Shown here piece after piece: positions 9,562-18,541 of a stretch of 64,000 nt of DNA (the stretch's first letter is position 1; each line of letters opens with the position of its first letter). Below the pieces are notes generated by a model, which did no database searches, was not told where the DNA came from, and was given only the letters and a program-made list of their open reading frames with translations. Source of the DNA: Streptomyces brasiliensis (GTDB lineage: Bacteria > Actinomycetota > Actinomycetes > Streptomycetales > Streptomycetaceae); contig NZ_BMQA01000026.1 in assembly GCF_014647875.1 (NCBI RefSeq), positions 1 through 64,000 on the forward strand, read 5' to 3'. Position numbers and translations under genes: made by a program.

Positions 9562-9752
9562 GGTTCTCTCTCCCGGCCTCGACTACCCCTGAACGCGCGC
9601 CGTGGAGTCGCATCCGTCACTGCGGACTCGGCGCGCCGCATCTCTCACACCGTACGTTATCGGCCATTTGTCCGCTCCTTCGGGCGGGCAGCGCACCAGC
9701 GGACAGGCGGTGACCACCCGAGATGCACACCGCGTTCAACTAATCTGGCCGT

Positions 9753-10889
9753 ATGATCACGCTCGCTCAGCTGGCCGAGGACCCTCATCCCCGACTGGCC
9801 CGGCTCAGGGCCACCGCCCCGGTGCTGTGGCTTCCGGCCCTGGGCGGATGGATGGTCACCACCCGCGCCCTGGCGCTCGCCGTGATGCGGGACGCCGAGA
9901 CGTTCACGGTGGACGACCCCCGCTTCACCACCGGGCAGGTGACCGGCCCCAGCATGCTCTCCCTCGACGGGACCGAACACGCCCGCCACCGCGAGCCCTT
10001 CACCGACCCCTTCCGCCCCGGCGCCGTCCACGGCTCCTACGCGGACGCCGTCCAGCAAGAGGCGGACCGTCTCCTCGACAGTCTCGCTGGACGCGACGAG
10101 GCAGAGATACGGCGGGAGTTCGCAGGACCGCTCGCCGCTACCACGATGACGGACGCGCTGGGTCTGGACGGCGTCCCGGCCGCCCAGGTCCTGCGCTGGT
10201 ACGACGCCATCGTCCACGCCGTGCACGAACTCACCGAGGGACGCCCGGCCGGTGCCGACGGCCACACCGCCTACGCGGCGCTGCGTGAAGCCGTCGCCGG
10301 CACGGTGGACGCCGCGGCCTCCCGCTCCCTGCTGGTCGACGCCGCCCGGGCTCTGGAGCTGCCGGACCTGACCGCCAACGCGGCCGTTCTCCTCTTCGGC
10401 GGGATCGAGACCACCGAGGCGATGATCACCAACCTCCTCTTCCATCTCCTGTCCTCACCGGAGCAGTCGAGGGAGCTTCAGGCGGAGCCGGACCTGCTCG
10501 ACAACGCCATCGAGGAGTCGCTACGCCTCGAACCCGCCGCCGCGGTGGTCGACCGGTACGCCACCCGGGACGTGCGGCTGGCCGGAGCCGAGATCCGCAA
10601 GGGCGACCTGGTCACCGTCTCGCTCGCTGCCGCCAACCGCGATCCGTCCGTCTTCCCCGACCCCGACCGCTTCGATCTGCACCGCCCCAACTCCCGCCGA
10701 CAACTCGCCTTCGCGCACGGCCCGCACTACTGCCTGGGCGCCCACCTGGCCCGGCTGGAGACCCGTATCGCGCTCCGCTCCTGCCTCGACCGCCTCGACG
10801 GCCTGCGCCTCGACCCCTCCCGACCGGCCGCCGTTCACGGCCTGGTGTTCCGCAAACCCGCCGCCCTGTGGGTCCAGTGGGACCGTTGA
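9753..10889 (+). CDS. Cytochrome P450
   Basis: A 378-aa bacterial soluble P450. The I-helix oxygen-activation motif reads LFGGIETTEAM, the K-helix ExxR is EESLRLEP, and the haem loop is FAHGPHYCLGAHLARLE with Cys327 as haem ligand. It is slightly short at the N-terminus for the family (usually about 400). No ferredoxin gene is adjacent, so electrons must come from elsewhere. The start has no obvious ribosome site; an AT-containing stretch (TCAACTAATCTGG) just precedes the ATG. The substrate is not predictable. Confidence 0.92.
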   Translation: MITLAQLAEDPHPRLARLRATAPVLWLPALGGWMVTTRALALAVMRDAETFTVDDPRFTTGQVTGPSMLSLDGTEHARHREPFTDPFRPGAVHGSYADAVQQEADRLLDSLAGRDEAEIRREFAGPLAATTMTDALGLDGVPAAQVLRWYDAIVHAVHELTEGRPAGADGHTAYAALREAVAGTVDAAASRSLLVDAARALELPDLTANAAVLLFGGIETTEAMITNLLFHLLSSPEQSRELQAEPDLLDNAIEESLRLEPAAAVVDRYATRDVRLAGAEIRKGDLVTVSLAAANRDPSVFPDPDRFDLHRPNSRRQLAFAHGPHYCLGAHLARLETRIALRSCLDRLDGLRLDPSRPAAVHGLVFRKPAALWVQWDR

Positions 10890-10973
10890 CGGCCCCTCAC
10901 AACTCGCACCGGACACCGCTGTGCCGGGCTGGAGGTGGGGACAACCCCCCGCTGAGGATGCCGGGCCGCCCCA

Positions 10974-10993
10974 GTGCACAGAGACCTGTGCAC
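10974..10993. promoter_or_regulatory. Perfect palindrome, likely operator of ArsR-like regulator
   Basis: GTGCACAG-AGAC-CTGTGCAC has perfect 8-bp arms with a 4-bp centre, ending 16 bp before the ATG at 11010. A GTG in the left arm could also be read as a start in the same frame; the symmetry argues that this is operator DNA and that translation begins at 11010. It probably serves autoregulation of the regulator-permease pair. Confidence 0.6.
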
Positions 10994-11009
10994 AGACGAC
11001 CGTGTACGC

Positions 11010-11684
11010 ATGCCCGAGGAACCCCATGACCATGAACCCGCACAACAAGCCGGGGTAACACCCGTCGAACTCACAGACCTGGCCACGCTCAAGGCGCTCG
11101 CCCAGCCGCGCCGTCAGCGCGTGCTGCAGTACCTGACCCTGTACGGCCCGGCCACCTCGGCGACGCTCGCCCGCGCCCTCGGCCTGAACACCGGGTCGAC
11201 CAGCTACCACCTGCGCGAGCTCGCCCGGTACGGCTTCGTCGAAGAGACGGACGGGGCATCGGCCGGATACCGGGAGCGCTGGTGGCGGGCGGTCCCCGGC
11301 GACCGTCGCTTCCCGCCGCGCAGCCGTCAGAGCCCCGAGATGCGGCACGTCCTGGACGAGCTGAACCACCACGCGTACGCCGCCGACCTGAAGCTGTTCG
11401 AGCAGCTTCAGCAGGACGCGGACGACGACCCCTGGGCGGACGCCTTCCCCGACTCACGGGGCACCATCCGGCTCACGCTCCCCGAACTGCGCGTGCTCTT
11501 CGAGGAGTTCATCGCCCTCCTCAACCGCTACAAGCGCCCCGAGTCCGAGACCCCGCCGGATGCCCGCACGGTACTCACCCGGTTCCTCGCCTTCCCCGCC
11601 CCCGATCCCACGTCCGACTCCCGCCCGGGAGCCGGGCCAGAGCACGCTCCCGCACACAACACAGGAGAGGCCGATCCCTCGTGA
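11010..11684 (+). CDS. ArsR-type winged-helix transcriptional regulator
   Basis: A 224-aa regulator. The HTH occupies about residues 15-85: LATLKALAQPRRQRVLQYL, then GPATSATLARALGLNTGSTSYHLRELARYGFVEE with the ArsR recognition helix (described in two parts), and the wing GYRERWWRA. The C-terminal half is helical, with an LPELRVLFEEFIALLNRYK helix, as in the Streptomyces ArsR subgroup that carries an extra domain. No metal-binding Cys pairs, so the ligand is unknown. Start chosen at ATG 11010 because a perfect palindrome covers the alternative GTG. The stop overlaps the permease start by one base. Confidence 0.85.
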   Translation: MPEEPHDHEPAQQAGVTPVELTDLATLKALAQPRRQRVLQYLTLYGPATSATLARALGLNTGSTSYHLRELARYGFVEETDGASAGYRERWWRAVPGDRRFPPRSRQSPEMRHVLDELNHHAYAADLKLFEQLQQDADDDPWADAFPDSRGTIRLTLPELRVLFEEFIALLNRYKRPESETPPDARTVLTRFLAFPAPDPTSDSRPGAGPEHAPAHNTGEADPS

Positions 11685-14209
11685 TGCTGCGCTACGCCCT
11701 GAAGACCGTCCGCGCACGCAAAGCGGGCTTCCTCGGTGCCTTTCTCGCCCTGATGTGCGCGGCCGCTCTCATCACCGCGTGCGGCACGCTCCTCGAAACA
11801 GGGCTGCACGGAACGATCCGTACCGAACGCTACGCCGCGGCCCCGGTCGTGGTCTCCGCCGACCAGAACGTCCACCGGACCATCGTCAAACACAAGAAGG
11901 GCAAGACCAAGCTCAAGCACAAGGCCAAACCCATCGCCGAGCGTGCCTGGCTCCCGGCCGGCCTCGCACAGACCCTCGCCGGCACTCCGGGTGTCGCCCG
12001 CGTCATCCCCGAACTCACCTTCCTGGCCGAACCGTTGACCGCCACGGGCACCGGCGGCAGGACCTCCTACGGGCACGCCTGGGAATCCGCCGCCCTGACG
12101 CCGTACCGGCTCACCACGGGCACCGCCCCCAAGACCCCCACCGACGTCGTCATCGACCGCGACCTCGCCGGCCGCGCCCACCTGGCACTCGGCGACCGCC
12201 TCACCATCCAGTCGACGCAGGCTCCGCGCACGTACCGCGTCTCCGGTATCGCCGTACCCGCCACGGCCGTTCGCCACCAGACGCCCCTGTTCTTCGCCAC
12301 CGCGGAGGCCCGCCGTCTCGCCGCCCACCCCGGACAGGTCACCGCCTTCGGGCTGGTCCCGGAGCCGGGCACAGACCCGGGCCGACTGCGCGAGGCCGTG
12401 GCCGCCGCACTGCACGGCACCAGTGCCCAGGTCAGCACCGGAAACGACCGCGGCCCGGTGGAGTTCCTGGACGCAGCCGCAGCCCGTACCAAACTGGTCA
12501 GCATGGGCGGGGCGATGGGCGGTACCTCGCTGCTCGTGGCGGTGCTCGTGGTCGTCGGAACGTTTTCGCTTTCGGTGCAGCAACGCCTCCGCGAACTCGC
12601 CCTGCTGCGTGCGATCGCCGCCACCTCCGGGCAGATCCGCCGCCTGCTCGGCTGGGAGGCCCTGGTCGTCGGAGCAGCCGCGGGTACGGCCGGGGCGCTG
12701 GCAGGACTCCCGCTGGGCGGTTGGCTGTACGGCAGGTTCCTGGCCCTGGGTGCCGTGCCGGCCACGCTCCGGCACACGGCCGGTGTTCTCCCGCCGCTCG
12801 CCGCCGTCGCGGCGACCCTGTTCGGTGCCTGGGCCGCCGCACGTATCGCCTCCCGCCGGGTCGCCCGGATCCGTCCGACCCAGGCGCTCGCCGAGGCCCG
12901 GACCGAGGACGCGCCGCTCGCCTGGGGGCGCGTCCTCGCCGGCCTGCTCCTGCTCGCCGGTGGTGCTGCTCTGGTCGCCCTCCTCAGCGTGCTGCGCACC
13001 GAGCCCGCTTCGACACCGGTGACGTTCCTCGCCGTCGTCGTACTGTCCACGTCCGTCGCCCTGCTCGGGCCGCTCCTGGTCAGAACGGCCACCCGCCTCC
13101 TCGCCGGCCCGCTGCGCCTGACCGGCCCCGGCGGCAGACTCGCCACCGCCAACCTCCGCGGCAACGCGGTCCGTATGGCCTCCGTCGTCACGCCCCTGAC
13201 CCTGCTCATCGGCATGACGTGCACGGTGCTCTTCGTGCAGCCCACCCTCGGCGACGCGGCGCGAGCCCAGGCGGGCGAGGGCGTCCGCGCCGACTGGGTC
13301 GTCGCCTCCCGCGGCCCCGGTGTCCCGGCCGAGGCGGCACGACGACTGCGTGCGCACCATGACGTCGTCACCGAAGTGGTCCGTACGACCGTCCGGGTCG
13401 GCCTCGACAAGTACGCGGCCCAGGGCGTCACGCCGGCCGGACTCACGCACACCTGGGACCCGGGCGTCACCGCCGGCTCGCTCGCAGGTCTCACCGAGCA
13501 CACCGCTGCGGTCAGTGAACTGGCCGCGGATCAGCTTCACCTGAAGCCCGGAAGCACCCTGAAGATCACGCTCGGAGACGGCACACCGGCCACGCTCACT
13601 GTCGTCGCCGTGTACGCCAGGGGCCTCGGCTTCGGAGACCTCACCCTCGCTCACGACCTGATCGCACGCCACGTCGACAACCCTCTGGCCTCTGCCGTCC
13701 TCGTCGGCACGGAGCGCACACGGACCCGACTCGCGCATACGCTGAGCGAGTTCCCGGGGCTGACGGTTCTCTCCCCGGGCGCCGCCGATTCACTCCAGGC
13801 GCAGCGACAGCAGGCCAACGCGGAGGTTAACCTCCTCGCCATGGGACTCGTACTGGCTTTCACCGCCATCGCCGTCGTCAACACCCTCGCGATGTCGATC
13901 TCCGCACGCATCAGGGAATTCGCGCTGCTGCGCCTCGCGGGGGCGACCCGTCGGCAGGTGCTGCGCATGCTGCGCACCGAGGCCCTGTCGGTGCTCCTTC
14001 TCGCCGCCGTCCTCGGCAGCACCATGGCCCTGGCGGTCCTGACGTCGTTCAGCATCGGCATGACGGGCCGGGCGGCGCCCGCGGTCACGCCGCTCGTGTA
14101 CACGACGGTGATCGCGGGCGCCGGACTCCTCGCACTCGTCGCGTCCGCTCTGCCGGGTCGCACGGCCCTGAGGGTTCGGCCGGTGACGGTGGCGACGGCC
14201 AAGGAGTGA
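11684..14209 (+). CDS. FtsX/MacB-family ABC transporter permease, no adjacent ATPase
   Basis: An 841-aa permease. An N-terminal TM (AGFLGAFLALMCAAALITA) leads to a large extracellular domain of about 230 residues, then three TMs with the FtsX block (QQRLRELALLRAIAATSGQIRRLL is the cytosolic coupling region, shown in part), a second extracellular domain, and a repeat of the FtsX core near the end (ISARIREFALLRLAGATRRQ, LRMLRTEAL). Such proteins work with an MacB/LolD-like ATPase, often in peptide export or resistance; no ATPase gene is in the window nearby. GTGATG overlaps the regulator stop, so the two are coupled and presumably co-regulated. Confidence 0.85.
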   Translation: MLRYALKTVRARKAGFLGAFLALMCAAALITACGTLLETGLHGTIRTERYAAAPVVVSADQNVHRTIVKHKKGKTKLKHKAKPIAERAWLPAGLAQTLAGTPGVARVIPELTFLAEPLTATGTGGRTSYGHAWESAALTPYRLTTGTAPKTPTDVVIDRDLAGRAHLALGDRLTIQSTQAPRTYRVSGIAVPATAVRHQTPLFFATAEARRLAAHPGQVTAFGLVPEPGTDPGRLREAVAAALHGTSAQVSTGNDRGPVEFLDAAAARTKLVSMGGAMGGTSLLVAVLVVVGTFSLSVQQRLRELALLRAIAATSGQIRRLLGWEALVVGAAAGTAGALAGLPLGGWLYGRFLALGAVPATLRHTAGVLPPLAAVAATLFGAWAAARIASRRVARIRPTQALAEARTEDAPLAWGRVLAGLLLLAGGAALVALLSVLRTEPASTPVTFLAVVVLSTSVALLGPLLVRTATRLLAGPLRLTGPGGRLATANLRGNAVRMASVVTPLTLLIGMTCTVLFVQPTLGDAARAQAGEGVRADWVVASRGPGVPAEAARRLRAHHDVVTEVVRTTVRVGLDKYAAQGVTPAGLTHTWDPGVTAGSLAGLTEHTAAVSELAADQLHLKPGSTLKITLGDGTPATLTVVAVYARGLGFGDLTLAHDLIARHVDNPLASAVLVGTERTRTRLAHTLSEFPGLTVLSPGAADSLQAQRQQANAEVNLLAMGLVLAFTAIAVVNTLAMSISARIREFALLRLAGATRRQVLRMLRTEALSVLLLAAVLGSTMALAVLTSFSIGMTGRAAPAVTPLVYTTVIAGAGLLALVASALPGRTALRVRPVTVATAKE

Positions 14210-14243
14210 GGCTGTGGAGTCGCGGTGCGGGTACTGCTTCGAG

Positions 14244-14258
14244 CCCCGCCTTACGGGG
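14244..14258. terminator. Short hairpin between convergent genes
   Basis: CCCCG-CCTTA-CGGGG forms a 5-bp stem with a 5-nt loop at the junction of the permease gene and the convergent small gene at 14251. It has no U-tract, so only a weak terminator call is justified. Confidence 0.35.
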
Positions 14259-14475
14259 TGCTTCTCAAAGGGCGCACTACGGTGGCGCCGACACGCACGA
14301 GCGCGGAGACCGGCGGTCCCAGCCATCGGGTCACATCGCGGGGCAGGGCGGCGTCCAGCTCGATGGTCACGTGGAGGTAGCGGGTGTGCAGCTCGGTCAC
14401 CCTGACGGGACGGGGGGCAGGGGTGTCGGGGTCGCGCCGCAAGGCGGCTCGGTAGGTGTCTTTGCGCTGGTTCAC
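14251..14475 (-). CDS. Small hypothetical partner of ParA-like protein
   Basis: A 74-aa basic protein (many Arg, predicted pI high) with no match I recognise. It starts at GTG 14475 inside the stop region of the upstream parA-like gene (4-bp overlap), so the two are translationally coupled. In plasmid partition loci a small DNA-binding protein often follows ParA; this protein could fill that role, but it has no visible ribbon-helix-helix signature (HVTIELDAALPRDVTRWLG is the most regular part). Confidence 0.6.
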   Translation of the reverse strand: MNQRKDTYRAALRRDPDTPAPRPVRVTELHTRYLHVTIELDAALPRDVTRWLGPPVSALVRVGATVVRPLRSTP

Positions 14476-15164
14476 GACTGGTCCTGACGCTTGATGAGTT
14501 CTTCCGCGAGGTCCATGTAGGCCGAGCCCTTGACCCCGACCGGGCTGCCGAACGACTGGGCGTACAGGTCGAGTCGGGGAATGTGGGTGGACAGCACGTC
14601 GAAGCCCCGTTCGGTGAGAGCCTCGCGTGCGTCGGCGTCGGGACCGGTACGCGTGGCGTCGGGACGATTGGTGCGGTTCAGCAGGACGGCGGCGCGCGCG
14701 GGCTTGGCGCGCAGGGACTGCAGCTCACCCATCTCGCCGCCGATCGGTGCCATGCGGTCCAGCTCGATGGGGGCCGGTGTCACCGGCACCAGCCACTCGC
14801 TCGCGTACCGCATGACGCTCCGGGCGATGCGGGCGTGGTCCTCGAGCTGTGGGGCGTCGAAGACCACGGCCTGCCGGTTGCCGAGGAAGTCGTTCACGCG
14901 CCGGTGCACGTCGCCCACCGGTAGCGCGATCACGGGGAACGGGAAGCCACCTGCCAACTCGCTCCAACGCAGTGCGGAGGAGGCGGGGTCACTGTCCACC
15001 AGCAGCGGCGAGATGCCCGACTCGTGAAGTGCGTGAGCCAACCAGACCGCGCTGGTCGTCTTTCCCACTCCTGGTTTCAGGTTCACAAACGCATAGCTCA
15101 GGGGCACGTGCGGTGACGTTAGTGGCCGGGAGCGGCCAGCGGGGCACGCTCGTTCGTCGTTCAC
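14472..15164 (-). CDS. ParA/MinD-family ATPase
   Basis: A 230-aa protein with the deviant Walker A motif VNLKPGVGKTTSAVWLA (about residues 27-43), a Walker A' DSDPASSALRW, and a Walker B-like VVFDAPQLED. It resembles the orphan ParA ATPases of actinomycete plasmids and integrated elements, which move DNA or protein cargo. GTG 15164 gives 19 residues more than usual before the first strand; GTG at 15107 (start VPLSYAFVNL) would give the more typical ParA N-terminus. The next gene starts within its stop codon. No parS-like repeats were found nearby. Confidence 0.82.
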   Translation of the reverse strand: MNDERACPAGRSRPLTSPHVPLSYAFVNLKPGVGKTTSAVWLAHALHESGISPLLVDSDPASSALRWSELAGGFPFPVIALPVGDVHRRVNDFLGNRQAVVFDAPQLEDHARIARSVMRYASEWLVPVTPAPIELDRMAPIGGEMGELQSLRAKPARAAVLLNRTNRPDATRTGPDADAREALTERGFDVLSTHIPRLDLYAQSFGSPVGVKGSAYMDLAEELIKRQDQS

Positions 15165-15204
15165 CCTGCAGGGCAGGGGAAGCGTTCATACGGGCTAATA
15201 CACG

Positions 15205-15786
15205 TCAGCGCCGGCCGGGCGCCGCGGCGGCGGCCACGCGCTCCACGGCCGGTCGCCAGTGGACCAGTCCCTGTACACGCAGACCCACGACCTTGCCCGC
15301 GTCATCGGCGCGCCGTAGTGCCACCGCCGCCTCGAAGTCGGGGTCGGCCTCGAAGGCCGTGGCCTCCTCAGGCGTCATGGCCCCACCCTGGCAGGTGAGG
15401 GTGCGCGCGCTCTCGGGGGAGAGCGTGAGGCCCGGGTCCGTCGCGGCCAGATACCGTTTGGCAGGAATGTGGAGCGCGACGAGGCGTGCCGTCCGGGGTC
15501 CGAGCAGCGCGGCGACGGCCGCGGCACCGTGCTCGCCGTGTCCGGCCTCGTCGCCGGGTACCAGGTGGTGGCCGATGTCGTGGACGAGGCCGGCGACCTG
15601 GAGTTCCTCGTCGTCCGGGTGCCACTCGGCGAGGACGGCGGCCACCTGGAGACCGTGATCCAGGATGTCCACCGGATCGCCGGACTTGTCCGGGGTGTCC
15701 CAGCGGTCCTCGCAATCGGCCAGCAGGGCCATGAGCCCGTCCACGGAGTCCACGGGGCGCGGGGAGGCTGCCAGGTGTTCGCTCAT
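15205..15786 (-). CDS. HD-domain protein of the PhnZ-like di-iron oxygenase group
   Basis: A 193-aa HD-domain protein. Metal ligands are seen in DHGLQVA (first His), GLVHDIGHHL (HD pair), GEHGAAAV and LVALHIPAKRYLAA. Beyond the HD core it carries the block typical of PhnZ/TmpB-type mixed-valent di-iron oxygenases: LSPESARTLTCQGGAM, EEATAFEADPDFEAAVALRR and DDAGKV, which phosphohydrolase HD proteins lack. PhnZ cleaves 2-amino-1-hydroxyethylphosphonate oxidatively. No phosphonate genes lie nearby, so the substrate is uncertain. Monocistronic; ATG at 15786. Confidence 0.75.
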   Translation of the reverse strand: MSEHLAASPRPVDSVDGLMALLADCEDRWDTPDKSGDPVDILDHGLQVAAVLAEWHPDDEELQVAGLVHDIGHHLVPGDEAGHGEHGAAAVAALLGPRTARLVALHIPAKRYLAATDPGLTLSPESARTLTCQGGAMTPEEATAFEADPDFEAAVALRRADDAGKVVGLRVQGLVHWRPAVERVAAAAAPGRR

Positions 15787-15895
15787 GCCGTCAGACTGAC
15801 GCGCCCGGTCGGACGGGAGGTGGACGTGAGGTGACGTGCCGGGGCGGCGGCCCTCACCTCGGGGCCCGACCGGCCGTCCTCGCGTCGACCGGTCC

Positions 15896-16414
15896 TCAGA
15901 CCACGTCCCCGCGCAAGATGCTGTACCGCACGCCGTCCCGCCACTGCCCGTCGCGGAACGCGATGCTGCGCAGGATGCCTTCGCGGATGAACCCGGCCTT
16001 TTCCAGGGCGCGTTGCTCGGCGATGTTCTCCGCCTCGGTGTCCGCCTCGATCCGCATGACGGTCGTATGCGCGAAGAGGTAGCGAACCAACTGCCGCTGC
16101 GCCTCGGTTCCTATGCCCCGGCCGCGGGCCTCGGGCAGGAGGGCGATGCCCATGTTCCAGTAGAAGGTGGTGGGTGCGGGCTTCATCCTGCGGTACGCGA
16201 CGAAGCCCAGGCGTTCCTCGCCGCTCACCACCATGAGATGCCCCGCGTCGTCACCGAGGAGTCCGTCCTGGGCCCATTGACGCCGCCAGCGCCCGGTGTC
16301 CCGCCAGCCGAACCACTGGAAGGGCGTGGCGGTCTCGGGTTCCGAGAGGAACCGTTCCATGACGGGCAGGTCGTCCTCCGTCACCGGGCGCAGCGCAACG
16401 TCGTCGATGCTCAT
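15896..16414 (-). CDS. GNAT-family N-acetyltransferase (RimJ/RimL type)
   Basis: A 172-aa acetyltransferase of the Acetyltransf_3 group. The acetyl-CoA binding loop is LLPEARGRGIGTEAQRQLVRY (Q/RxxGxG/A), preceded by the beta strand MGIALL. After it comes MRIEADTEAENIAEQRALEKAGF, the conserved NxxSxRALEKAGF-type motif, and REGILRSIAFRDGQWRDGVRYS. Family members acetylate protein N-termini, aminoglycosides or small amines; nothing here narrows it. No signal or partner gene. Confidence 0.88.
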   Translation of the reverse strand: MSIDDVALRPVTEDDLPVMERFLSEPETATPFQWFGWRDTGRWRRQWAQDGLLGDDAGHLMVVSGEERLGFVAYRRMKPAPTTFYWNMGIALLPEARGRGIGTEAQRQLVRYLFAHTTVMRIEADTEAENIAEQRALEKAGFIREGILRSIAFRDGQWRDGVRYSILRGDVV

Positions 16415-16626
16415 GCGCGCACCTTACGCCGCTCAACACCCTTGACTCTGCTCGTAGTTGCGCCATCCACCTCATCGCGCCGGCCACCGTGGGCAGGCCC
16501 GGACCGGTTCCGTGCCGACCGCACAGCGGCCCGTTCCTCCGCGGCATTCCTGTCAGGTCCGCAGGTGTCGAGCGCGAACCGGACACCGTGGTCACGGCCC
16601 GTACCACGAGGCCCCCGAAGCTCACC

Positions 16627-17542
16627 TCACACACCCAGCTCGGCCCGGACGATCTCGCCCGCCGGGGTGTAGCGCGTTCCGATCGACGTGGTCAGTTCGG
16701 CCACGATGCGCAGGCCACGCCCGCCCTGATCGCTGATCGTCGGATGCCGCGGGTGCGGTGCGGCACTGCTGGTGTCGTACACCTCGCAGGTGAGCCGGCG
16801 GTCACGGACGAGTCGCAGTCGCATCGGACCGGTCGCGTAGCGGATGGCGTTTGTGACGAGTTCGCTGACGACCAGCGTGGTGTTGAAGTCGAGGTGGTCG
16901 AGCCGCCACCGCGTCAGCTGGTCCCGTGTCCAGGAGCGTGCCACTCCAACTGCCGCGTTCTCGTGGGGCAGTCGGAGCGTGGCCACGTTCTGCGGATCGA
17001 GCCTTCGGGTGCGGGCCCTGAGCAGGGACTGTCCGTCGTCCGGGGCTGTGGGGCCGGGAGGCCGTCGACGGGGGAGCGGTCGCGCCGGTTCCGCGCCGGG
17101 GACTGCTCGGGGGGAGGGGCCGGCGGGGCCATGGCTGCTCAGCAGCAGTTCGGTGCCCGAAGCGATCTCGAGCTCCCGCTCCTCGAACGGGTCGTCCCCG
17201 CTGCCGAGCGGAGTGCGCACAAGCAGGCCGGGGAACGTGGCCCCCTCGGGGTGACGACCGACAGGCCGGCGTCGCCCGCCCGGGAGGCCGTACAGCGCCC
17301 GGTTGCCGGGTCGTAGACCAGGTACAGACAGTGGTCGCCGGTGGTGCGCGCCTCGTCGGACGACATCGGGCAGTCGGCCGACGCGGCGTGCGACGGGCCC
17401 TCCGCACCCATGCCGTCGACCCGGGCCAGCAGTTCCGCCGGCCCCAGGTCCAGGGTGTAGAGAGCGCCGATAGCCGCCCGTAGCCGGGTCATCCGGATCA
17501 CCGCACCCAGTCCCGACTCGAGACCCCCCTCTCGTTCGTCGG
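16627..17542 (-). pseudogene. SpoIIE phosphatase / HATPase regulator, truncated and frameshifted
   Basis: Reading from the 5' side: a fragment of a PP2C-type SpoIIE domain (YTLDLGPAELLARVDGM, CLYLVYDPATGRCTASRAG) runs to about 17250. There a missing C in a CCCC run shifts the frame. It resumes as EGATFPGLLVRTPLGSGDD and EIASGTELLLSSHG, then an anti-sigma-type HATPase domain: TLVVSELVTNAIRYATGP (N-box) and GGRGLRIVAEL (G-box), ending at 16627. The N-terminal PAS/GAF and start of SpoIIE are gone because the MOSC gene ends exactly there. Once a stress-signalling phosphatase/kinase; now broken. Confidence 0.7.
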
Positions 17543-18052
17543 CTACCGGGAGGCGTGCGAGGCGCTGACGACGCGGAAGGTCGCCTCACCGCGCGTGAGC
17601 ACCCCATCGGACAGGGGAGTGCACCGCACGCCCCCCTTGCCGCGCAGCGCACGCTGTGCGCCGGGACCGATGGTCGCGTCCATCCAGGCGCAGGGTCGGG
17701 CGGAGCGGTTCACCGCGAACGTCACCGGGCCGGTGCCGCTGTCGAGGGCGATCGTCGCGCCCACGTAGGCGTCGATGTCGACACCGCGCAGGAGGATGTT
17801 CCGGCGCGTGTGGCGGAGGTCGACGGAGGGGGCGATGTCCAGGGGGAGGTTCTCCACGGCCATGATGGTCACCGACGCGTCCCGGTGGGCCGGTCGGGCG
17901 AAGTAGCGGTCGCCCACCAGGCCCAGGTTCCGGCGCACCTCAACCTGCCGCACGGTCTCGTCGGCCGGTCCGGCGGCGGGGCCGTCCGCGGGGCGCCCCT
18001 CGAAACGGTGCGTGGGCGACACCAGCAGTTGCACCACCTCGACCTCCGTCAT
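17543..18052 (-). CDS. MOSC-domain protein
   Basis: A 169-aa MOSC (Moco sulfurase C-terminal) domain protein: GLVGDRYF near residue 45, VTIMAVENL, RRNILLRGVDID, and RPCAWMDATIGPGAQRALRGKG, with the conserved Cys in the MOSC cleft, then GGVRCTPLSDG. Such stand-alone MOSC proteins are linked to molybdenum-cofactor sulfur handling or amidoxime reduction. A molybdopterin-dehydrogenase FAD subunit is encoded about 500 bp away on the other strand, consistent with a molybdenum-enzyme theme, though no large subunit is present. Confidence 0.88.
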   Translation of the reverse strand: MTEVEVVQLLVSPTHRFEGRPADGPAAGPADETVRQVEVRRNLGLVGDRYFARPAHRDASVTIMAVENLPLDIAPSVDLRHTRRNILLRGVDIDAYVGATIALDSGTGPVTFAVNRSARPCAWMDATIGPGAQRALRGKGGVRCTPLSDGVLTRGEATFRVVSASHASR

Positions 18053-18541
18053 GGGCCCACCCTAACTGTGCCGTCCGTCAGCGCGTCCTGCCGTGACAAC
18101 GATGTCTGTTCTGGGGCACCCTGCGCGCCGAGGTCGGCTGCACCCCGTAAGAGCCCGCCGCCACCAACCCTGCCGCCGTCAGCCACGACATCGGGGCGGT
18201 GACCACGCACCTCGCTACACCGAGCACAAGGGCTCAGGTCTGCTGCTGATCGGACCGCCCGCCTGCGGATCACGGCCTGGCACTGGGACACCGGCACCCG
18301 CTCCCTCCGAGTCACGCTGTCCTCGAGCGGCGTCCGCGGCCTGGTGACGGTCGGCTGTCGGTAGCCGTGCAGGTGCAGTCGAGGGGGCCCACGCATCCGC
18401 CGGACCCGCAGGCACGCGGCATGCTCGTGTGAGCCCTGCGCGCGCCCCCGGCCGTGCGACGAGAATGCGCATACCCATTGGCAGGACGGCCGAGGCATCG
18501 GCTGTCCGTCGCCCGCTTCCCAGGAAGGCAGGTCGGCTGAG
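18053..18541. other. Intergenic region without recognisable gene
   Basis: About 490 bp between divergent genes. A plus-strand reading ending at the TAG near 18364 (ITAWHWDTGTRSLRVTLSSS in part) looks mildly protein-like but has no start or family I can name. It may be remnant DNA plus the two promoters. Confidence 0.3.
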
